Source: Clostridiales bacterium (GTDB lineage: Bacteria; Bacillota; Clostridia; Christensenellales; Aristaeellaceae). Taken from it: a stretch of 38,132 nt of DNA. Position 1 is the stretch's first letter; every line of letters starts with the position of its first letter. The translations under genes and the position numbers were made by a program. Location: positions 1-38,132 of the forward strand of contig SFGO01000013.1 in NCBI GenBank assembly GCA_004556545.1, given 5' to 3'. Under the pieces are notes generated by a model. It ran no database searches. It was not told where the DNA came from and worked only from the letters and a program-made list of their open reading frames with translations. Of this stretch, positions 32,749-38,132 are shown in pieces.

Positions 32749-33237
32749 ATGAGGAAAATTGCGGCTGTTATTATATTTTGTTTGGTTATTTGTACGTCTG
32801 CGGTTGCGGAGTCATGGCGTGTCTTTGACAATGCAGGAATTTTTTCACAAAGCGAAATCGAAGAGCTGGAAAACGAAATTTCGGTTTTTCAGAGAGAAAC
32901 CAACGTTGATTTCGTCGTACTCACCACTGATGATTATTTAGGTTCCGGCAACCAGCAGACGATTGCAGATGCTTTTTTCGACTCTGGAAACTTTGGGTTT
33001 GGACGGCTGGCGAGCGGATTGATTTACTATATTGACATGAATCAACGCTATCTTTATGTTTCTACCGCTGGCGAAATGATTACTGTATTCGAGGATTATA
33101 TAAACGACTCAATAGAAGCTTGCACCGACTTCATGGCAAACGAAGATTATAAGGACGCTGTTTTGGAAATGATCGATTGGGCGAAGAAAGCAGTTGCAGA
33201 AGCTGACAGCAACGCGCAAGCACCAACGAAACCATAA
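32749..33237 (+). CDS. Secreted TPM-domain protein
   Basis: 162-residue protein: signal peptide (1-20, ending SAVA|E) and then one TPM domain (about 24-150), seen in RVFDNAGIFSQSEIEELENEI, NVDFVVLTTDD and GLIYYIDMNQRYLYVSTAGEM. TPM proteins (YgcG family) are linked to envelope quality control or acid phosphatase activity in other organisms; many carry a C-terminal membrane anchor or glycine-rich tail, absent here. The start has AAAAAGGGGG upstream. The gene is clearly AT-richer than its neighbours, with different codon choice, suggesting transfer or recent arrival. It stands alone between two unrelated operons. Confidence 0.78.
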   Translation: MRKIAAVIIFCLVICTSAVAESWRVFDNAGIFSQSEIEELENEISVFQRETNVDFVVLTTDDYLGSGNQQTIADAFFDSGNFGFGRLASGLIYYIDMNQRYLYVSTAGEMITVFEDYINDSIEACTDFMANEDYKDAVLEMIDWAKKAVAEADSNAQAPTKP

Positions 33238-33266
33238 AAAGGGAGCGGTATCAACCGTTCCCTTTT
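33237..33266. terminator. Bidirectional terminator
   Basis: AAAAGGGAGCGG (33237-33248) pairs with CCGTTCCCTTTT (33255-33266, one G-U) around TATCAA. It overlaps the stop codons of both convergent genes. Confidence 0.8.
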
Positions 33267-34591
33267 GGCATCTCCAGCGCCCGGAACAGCCGCCGGTCGG
33301 CCTCCCGTTCGGCCAGCAGCCCGTCGGCGTAATGGGCCCGAAGCCCGGCCAGTGCGCTTTCCGGCAGGCGCTTCACCAGAGCGGCCAGCGTTTCGTCTTC
33401 CGCATCCAGATCGGTGAGCAGATCCAGCAGGTCTGCCAGCGAATGGACGTTTTCCACAATCAGCGCCGCCTGCTGTTCGGCGCTGTCCGCCTGAAGCAGC
33501 CGTTCCAGAAGCTGCTCATAGGCGCGGTTGTCCATGGCCTCGCCATAGAGCAGTTCCGGCTCGGCGGCGTTTTCGGCTGCGGGCAGAAGAAACGCCCGCT
33601 CCGGCTTCCCAAGGGATAACGCGGCCCGGATGGACTCCTCCAGCCGGGGCAGACATTGAGCGGCATAGCGAAGCGCCCGGCCCGGAAGCTCCAGCTGTTC
33701 CGCCAGACGGGTCAGCGCCTTTTCAAGGGCGGGACGGATCATCGCCCGGTTTTCGAACCCCTGAGCCAGCCGTTCCACCTCGCCGGAGGTCAGATCCAGC
33801 GTCAGCGGCGAGCGGCCGCACAGCGTCAGGCCCATGGCCGACAGGCAGACCGGTTCGAACAGATTCACCGGCGCGCTGGCGTATTCCCGGCTCAGGCTCA
33901 GCAGCAGCCGATGGACCGCCCGATGGGGAAAGGCGCGCAGAAAGGCGTTTTCGCCGTCGATCTCTTCCAGATAGCGCTCCATGAACTCCACGCCCTGCAG
34001 GGCGGGCCGGCCCAGCAGAGGCGGATAATCCGCCGTGATGGGAAGCTCGTGGGCGGCGAATTCGGGCCGGTACAGCCGAAAGAAGCCGTTTACGCCGCCC
34101 TCGATAGTGGAACGCCAGAACACATTGGTGGTCTGGAACAACCGGGTCAGGATCCTCCGCTGAAGGACGCGCACCGTCCGCAGCTTTTGCCGCACCCGGC
34201 CAAGGCCTTCATCGTACAGCTCGCCCAGCGGCCGTGCTTTCAGCGCCGCCGCCGCGTCCTCCGGGGAAGAAAAGCCCTTCAGCGCTGCGCCCAGCACCAT
34301 TTGCAGCGAGCGCAGCATCTCTCCGGCCACTTCCACCGGCAGGGAAGCGCTCCCTTCCCCCACGTATTGAACCGCCATCCGGCGAAGCAGCTCCGGTAGC
34401 TGCGCCTGCAGGCAAAAAAGATCGCCTTCTGTCAAAAGGCCGCAGGCAAGCGCATCTTCCGTCAGAGAAGCGAAATAATCCCCGGCCCGAAGCCGCGCCG
34501 GGTCGATGGGATGAAAAGCCGCCGGCAGGTTTGCCGACAGCCCTTCCTCCGTTCTCCTCTGGTTTTCATGCATTTCCCTATTTACATCCAT
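33251..34591 (-). CDS. DUF6179-like protein
   Basis: 446-residue soluble, leucine/alanine/arginine-rich helical protein with no signal peptide or membrane segment. I recognise it as DUF6179-like by its length, by VLQRRILTRLFQTTNVFWRSTI and TADYPPLLGRPALQGVEFMERYL, and by its neighbours. GGAGGA sits six bases before the ATG at 34591. It overlaps the preceding small gene by 10 bp and is the last gene of a coupled operon with tetR. No function is known to me; the operon suggests a response to the TetR ligand. Confidence 0.68.
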   Translation of the reverse strand: MDVNREMHENQRRTEEGLSANLPAAFHPIDPARLRAGDYFASLTEDALACGLLTEGDLFCLQAQLPELLRRMAVQYVGEGSASLPVEVAGEMLRSLQMVLGAALKGFSSPEDAAAALKARPLGELYDEGLGRVRQKLRTVRVLQRRILTRLFQTTNVFWRSTIEGGVNGFFRLYRPEFAAHELPITADYPPLLGRPALQGVEFMERYLEEIDGENAFLRAFPHRAVHRLLLSLSREYASAPVNLFEPVCLSAMGLTLCGRSPLTLDLTSGEVERLAQGFENRAMIRPALEKALTRLAEQLELPGRALRYAAQCLPRLEESIRAALSLGKPERAFLLPAAENAAEPELLYGEAMDNRAYEQLLERLLQADSAEQQAALIVENVHSLADLLDLLTDLDAEDETLAALVKRLPESALAGLRAHYADGLLAEREADRRLFRALEMPKGNG

Positions 34592-35034
34592 GAAAGCTCC
34601 TCCGGGCGGCCGCCCTGCCGCAAATGCCGGGGCAGACGCAGCAGAAAGCAGTCCCCCATCAATTCCATGCAGCCCTGACAGGGCCCGTCATAGGCTTGCC
34701 GCATTCGCTCCAGCAGCCAGCCGTCGGGCAGACTGTCCGGCAGCTCGGCCCGGCAGTCGTAGAACAGGGCCAAGAGGTCCGCCAACTGCTGGCCCTGATT
34801 TTCCCGGGTCAGCCACGGGGAACCGGCGAAGGCGTTCAGCAGGCCTTCGGCGGCGCTGGGCCCCCATTCGATACGCCCGGTTCGGCGCAGGGCGTCTCCG
34901 TGAGCAAGGGCGACCGTTCGCGCCTGCTCCGCCGTCAGCGTCAGTCCTTCTCTCTTCTGACGGCTGACCGCCAGCAGACGCGCGGCTTCTTCTTCTGATT
35001 CTGAATTTCCGGTTATCAGTTCCAGCTTCATCAT
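34582..35034 (-). CDS. DUF6323-like small protein
   Basis: 150-residue soluble protein with a CxxC in GPCQGCMELM near the C-terminus and several predicted helices (EEAARLLAVSRQKREGL, TLTAEQARTVALAHGDAL). Similar to DUF6323, which I recall beside DUF6179 in other Clostridia. The start is the first ATG of ATGATGA, where it overlaps the tetR stop codon; the 3' end overlaps the DUF6179-like gene by 10 bp. This tight coupling suggests the products act together. Confidence 0.68.
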   Translation of the reverse strand: MMKLELITGNSESEEEAARLLAVSRQKREGLTLTAEQARTVALAHGDALRRTGRIEWGPSAAEGLLNAFAGSPWLTRENQGQQLADLLALFYDCRAELPDSLPDGWLLERMRQAYDGPCQGCMELMGDCFLLRLPRHLRQGGRPEELSWM

Positions 35035-35669
35035 TCCGGCGTTTTCTCCTTTCGTAGGGAGGAAAGCAGCTGTTCCAGCGCTTCCCGCTGAAATTCGCTT
35101 TGAGAAAGATGAAAGCGTTCCGCCAAAAAGGCTCCCTGATTTTGGAGGGTGTCGTTCCATCCGCTCAGGGCCGACCACAGCACCACGACGCAGCGTTCCG
35201 GGTGAAGCGTTTCGCGCACGCTGCCTTCTTTTTGTCCCTGACGAATCATTTCCGAGAGCCGCCCGTTGATCTGCTGGCCTAAAGTCAGGATCTCCTGCAC
35301 CGTCCGGTCGCCGCCGTCCAGCTTTTCCGGCTGAACCTGCCGCACCTGCTTTGCCGACTGCGGGCAATCCCGCAGGTACCGAAGCACGGCTTCGCAGGCG
35401 GCGAAATAGCGCTCCTCGAAGGTTTCCCGCCGCAGGGCGGCTTCCAGCGCCCCGTCCAGCTGCGCAAGCCCCTTCCGAACAATCTGCCGGAGGAAGTCTT
35501 CCTTATTGACAAAATAGGCGTACAGCGTCCGGCGGCTATACCCGGACGCTTTGGAAATATCATCGATGGTCGTCGCTTCAAAGCCCTTTTGCTGAAAAAG
35601 CTCCTCTGCCGCCGTCAGCATCCGCTCCCGGTGCAGGGCAGCGATGGCTTCCTTCTGATTGATACCCAA
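35031..35669 (-). CDS. TetR/AcrR family regulator, TTG start
   Basis: 212-residue repressor-type protein. The N-terminal helix-turn-helix is MLTAAEELFQQKGFEATTID followed by DISKASGYSRRTLYAYFVNK; the C-terminal part is a helical ligand-binding domain. Start chosen at the TTG at 35669, nine bases after GGAGG (complement of 35679-35683); the upstream ATG at 35732 lies at the -35 of the promoter. It probably represses its own operon with the DUF6323- and DUF6179-like genes. The ligand is unknown. Confidence 0.85.
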   Translation of the reverse strand: MGINQKEAIAALHRERMLTAAEELFQQKGFEATTIDDISKASGYSRRTLYAYFVNKEDFLRQIVRKGLAQLDGALEAALRRETFEERYFAACEAVLRYLRDCPQSAKQVRQVQPEKLDGGDRTVQEILTLGQQINGRLSEMIRQGQKEGSVRETLHPERCVVVLWSALSGWNDTLQNQGAFLAERFHLSQSEFQREALEQLLSSLRKEKTPE

Positions 35670-35703
35670 AAAAGTATACCTCCGTGATAGAAAGTGGACT
35701 GAT

Positions 35704-35732
35704 AGTATATCATGGAGGGAAAGCGTTGGCAA
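35704..35732 (-). promoter_or_regulatory. Promoter of the tetR operon
   Basis: Minus strand TTGCCA (35732-35727), 17 bp, TATACT (35709-35704). A TGATAG word is repeated at 35685-35690 and 35700-35705 and may belong to the autoregulatory operator. Confidence 0.68.
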
Positions 35733-35800
35733 GGGGGAGTGAGGGCTTATTTGTTTGACATTCTTAAATGCTGTTGCCCTGGTATAAGTAACCTTTTATA

Positions 35801-36940
35801 ATGACAAAATCGTTGTATTTATGCTATACTTCATTATGCCGGTTTCCACCTACCAATCTTGAAAACGATACAACTGTTTTGGTGTTTGACTTTGGCGGCG
35901 GTACGCTTGACATTGCCATCGTCAATCTAAAGAAACAGGTTGGTATCGACAAGCTCCACCCTCATCAAACTATTGCAAAAGAACGTATAACATTGGGTGG
36001 TGAAGAGCTGACACGTCTATTCTTTATTAACAGCTTCTGCAGCAATCAAAAATACGGGACAAAACGTATCTGTACAGAGTTCGGATTCCAGAAGGATCTG
36101 ACTGCCAATCAATTGTGGGAGAAGCTATCCGCCTGCGAAGATGGTGTACGGTTTATCGCCGCAGTTGAACGCTGTAAATGTGAACTTTCAAGAACGCAAA
36201 GATACCGTTTCTCATTTGTTGCCCGCAATATCCAGCTTGAAGAAAAAACATTCTATCGCGATGACTTCGATAATGCGATCGATAGCAAGCTCGAAGAGAT
36301 TGACGCTCTGATTGAACGTTGTTTGCAAAACGGCAATATTTCTGACCCTTACGATATTGATCATGTCATTCTTGCGGGTGGTTCTTCACTGATACCGGCG
36401 GTACAGCATCTGCTGATTGATCGTTTTGGCAGCATGAAAGTAACCGCCAAAATAGGCAAGCCCGATACTTTTGTAAAAGAACTCAAGCACAATCGCATTC
36501 CTGAAAGTGAAGTGCTAACCAGTATTGTTCGGGGTCTCGCGATGATCGGCTGCAAAAACGAAACCCTCATTGACGATGTAGTGGATAGTGACTATGGAAT
36601 CTGGGATGGTGTGGAAAATCACTTTATTCCGATTATTTCCAAAGGAATGCGTGTAAAGGATACCACCCTGATTAAATCATCCCAACAAGGTATGATGGAA
36701 GAGTTTGAGTGCTTAGAACAAAATGTTCATTCTGTTGAGGCTCTTGTATACCAACGTAATTTGTCCGGTGAACAGATGCTGGGCCGTATCAATATTGTTA
36801 ACCCTGGCGGGAAAAAATACAGGATATTTATGTCGGTTGATAAAAAGAAAGGAATGCTGACCGTATCGTTTTACGATGTTGTTAAGCATCGTTGGATTGA
36901 TGAAATTCCATTAAATCAACGTCAATACACGCTGAAGTAA
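35801..36940 (+). pseudogene. 5'-truncated Hsp70/DnaK-like gene
   Basis: The readable part resembles Hsp70 from the second phosphate loop on: VLVFDFGGGTLDIAIV, then ITLGGEELTR, the adenosine motif VILAGGSSLIPAVQHLL, and a shortened substrate-binding beta domain (about residues 260-379) without the helical lid. The first ~190 residues of an Hsp70 ATPase, including the N-terminal DLGTT loop, are missing, so ATPase function should be lost. A promoter (ATGACA, 18 bp, TGCTATACT, 35801-35830) lies over the only plausible ATG, leaving no good start. The join with foreign sequence is near 35850. Much AT-richer than the rest of the window. It probably once formed an operon with the next gene. Confidence 0.7.
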
Positions 36941-36955
36941 GGAAGGAGAATATTC

Positions 36956-37570
36956 ATGGCCACCATTGAGAGCTACAATGCCTCATATCCGCTGTCGTAT
37001 TATCAGATTGGGAATGTATACTCATTCTATGGAACAAAAAATGCCAAAATGGCAGAGCCAGCAACAGATGAACAGATCAGAAAGTATTCCAATAAACTAA
37101 TTGAATTGGAACAAGAACGAACCAACAGTGCAATCAAGCCTTCTGGCAATGCAGCGTCATCTTCAACAGTCGCAAGCAGATTCTCCCGCTATTATGCTGT
37201 TGTTGTTCAAAAACATTCTGATGCCAAATCTTCTGGTATATACGTGATGTTCATCAACAAGTCAGAGGAGGGGCAACAATTCCTTGTAAAGAAGTATGCA
37301 GTATCACATCCTGTTACTTTTGACGATGTTGATTTGATGCCGGTATCGACATTTGCAAGCATTGCTGGGGCGAAAGCAGATACCCGCACAGGGCATCTGA
37401 CAAAAGTTAAAAGCGATCATAATGCTGTCGGACAGCTAACGCGTGTTCAGGAAAATACGGTGCCCTTAACCAAATCCTCCGGCATCGGCCAACTTACACG
37501 CGCAGATCATAGCAGCCCAGCACCTGAAGAGACACCGCGTGTTGGGAAACTTACTCGCAGCAAGAGATAA
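36956..37570 (+). CDS. Hypothetical protein with a GxLT(K/R)-repeat tail
   Basis: 204-residue protein of unknown function. Residues 1-135 look folded (PLSYYQIGNVYSFYGT, then RYYAVVVQKHSDAKSSGIYVMF and a strand-rich VTFDDVDLMPVSTFASI). From about 140 a disordered tail repeats a short motif: GHLTK (146-150), GQLTR (159-163), PLTK (170-173), GQLTR (178-182) and GKLTR (197-201), ending in a basic RSKR. GGAAGGAG (36941-36948) precedes the ATG, 15 bp after the Hsp70-like gene. The repeats look like docking or phosphorylation sites for a partner, maybe the Hsp70-like protein or an absent kinase. AT-rich, likely acquired. Confidence 0.7.
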   Translation: MATIESYNASYPLSYYQIGNVYSFYGTKNAKMAEPATDEQIRKYSNKLIELEQERTNSAIKPSGNAASSSTVASRFSRYYAVVVQKHSDAKSSGIYVMFINKSEEGQQFLVKKYAVSHPVTFDDVDLMPVSTFASIAGAKADTRTGHLTKVKSDHNAVGQLTRVQENTVPLTKSSGIGQLTRADHSSPAPEETPRVGKLTRSKR

Positions 37571-37640
37571 CTGCAGATTAGCCAACATATTGGATAGAGC
37601 AAAACGCCATAGAAGAGGACGCATGGGACGAGAGTTGCTG

Positions 37641-37676
37641 CGACTTTGGTGGGCAGCTGGCTGCCCACCAAAGTCG
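37641..37676. repeat. Perfect 17-bp-arm palindrome
   Basis: CGACTTTGGTGGGCAGC (37641-37657) and GCTGCCCACCAAAGTCG (37660-37676) are separated by TG. It is followed by GCGAAAGAAAAG, also found beside the hairpin at 24.77 kb. It lies at the point where transposase similarity ends. Confidence 0.75.
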
Positions 37677-37679
37677 GCG

Positions 37680-38132
37680 AAAGAAAAGAGTAGAAGCGAT
37701 GGGAACCGTAGAAGCGCTTTTGGTCTTCCCGGTGGCTGCATTCTGCTTTGCCGTTGTGTCGGGGCGTATAAGGGCGGATCAGTTTGTGCCGTATGCCAAG
37801 GTCAAAGGCGGTTTGCTCGAAAAGGGTTTTGATTTCGCGCTTTGAGGGAGAAAACCGGTTTGTGAATTCGAAGCCGTTGTCCGTCTGTACGCACTATTCC
37901 CTTACGCGCAAAGGCTTTGACTACCTTTCGAAGAAAATCGGCGGAAGAATAGGTGCTCTGCTCCGTATAAGCTCCCAGACAGAACCCGATAGCGTGAATA
38001 TTCGTCAATTGCCGTATACTGAAACAGCTTCAGTTCCGGGTCGGCGATACACTTGCGGGGAACGACCTTCACGTCGATCTGGACGCGCTGTCCGGGATAC
38101 TGCATCTGCTCGTAAGGCTTGGGCGTGTACTT
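37680..38132 (-). pseudogene. Decayed integrase-type transposase (IS481/IS3-like), partial
   Basis: Reading leftward from the window edge: KYTPKPYEQMQYPGQRVQID (first catalytic Asp), QYTAIDEYSRYRVL, then after a frameshift near 37968 GAYTEQSTYSSADFLRKVV, after a second one near 37885 QTDNGFEFTNRF (second Asp), and later HNGKAECSHREDQKRFY (catalytic Glu). So the rve-type DDE core is recognisable but spread over three frames, with what looks like a short TCTG duplication at the first break. The 5' end lies beyond the window; the 3' end is lost at the palindrome at 37641-37676. Not expected to be active. Confidence 0.8.

Noticed and set aside
36361..36570. Short minus-strand frame inside the Hsp70-like remnant
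   Set aside because: Antisense to recognisable Hsp70 sequence and no start signals.
37466..37741. Minus-strand frame overlapping the GxLT protein and the palindrome
   Set aside because: It joins antisense of a real gene to IS remnant sequence; translation has no recognisable feature.

Overview
The window is bacterial chromosome, most likely from an anaerobic gut-type member of the Clostridia (Bacillota). Evidence: canonical sigma-A promoters (TTGACA-17-TATAAT type), strong AGGAGG ribosome sites, TTG starts, an S-box (SAM-I) riboswitch, Bacillus-type parS sites, AddA-type recombination and PepF, DUF6320, DUF6179 and NamZ families. A Christensenellales-like placement is only a guess from the style of the signal peptides. 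Most of the window looks GC-rich (my impression is high 50s percent); about 32.7-33.2 kb and 35.8-37.6 kb are visibly AT-richer and look acquired.

Layout. 0-0.1 kb: left edge of an IS5-like insertion sequence. 0.1-2.5 kb: a sugar-type ABC substrate-binding protein and a divergent AraC regulator, with LacI-type palindromes between them. 2.5-6.8 kb: SAM riboswitch-metK, two exact 20-bp parS palindromes (the first apparently also the metK terminator), and glycogen phosphorylase glgP. 6.8-10.4 kb: GNAT acetyltransferase, a lipoate-ligase-like protein lacking the family lysine, and a lipoprotein with five peptidoglycan-binding domains. 10.5-15.2 kb: addA (addB not adjacent) and a divergent ROK sugar kinase. 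15.3-20.4 kb: an iron(III)-type ABC importer operon (binding protein, fused double permease with an unusual extracytoplasmic domain, ATPase). 20.4-20.9 kb: nested palindromic repeats. 20.9-24.5 kb: PepF and a DUF4838 glycosidase-like protein. 24.5-25.5 kb: about 1 kb of non-coding repeats that share modules with the first block. 25.5-30.2 kb: namZ plus a tandem GNAT, divergent from a large DUF6259-like glycosidase. 30.2-32.6 kb: a DUF6320-like membrane protein and an HxxxD acyltransferase (TTG start). 32.7-33.2 kb: a secreted TPM-domain protein. 33.2-35.7 kb: a coupled tetR-DUF6323-DUF6179 operon. 35.8-37.6 kb: a 5'-truncated Hsp70-like gene and a protein with a tail of repeated GxLT(K/R) motifs. 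37.6-38.1 kb: a decayed transposase.

How the genes work together. Many genes concern carbohydrate capture and intracellular glycan breakdown (sugar-binding protein/AraC, GlgP, ROK kinase, NamZ, DUF4838 and DUF6259 proteins). The three hydrolase-like proteins have no visible signal peptide, so they probably act on imported or recycled oligosaccharides. Housekeeping is represented by metK, addA, pepF and parS. No tRNA, rRNA or CRISPR array was recognised. Parts that best deserve a second look are the parS/terminator overlap, the GxLT-tail protein beside the broken Hsp70, the extra domain on the ABC permease, the lysine-less LplA, and the mosaic palindromic repeats.
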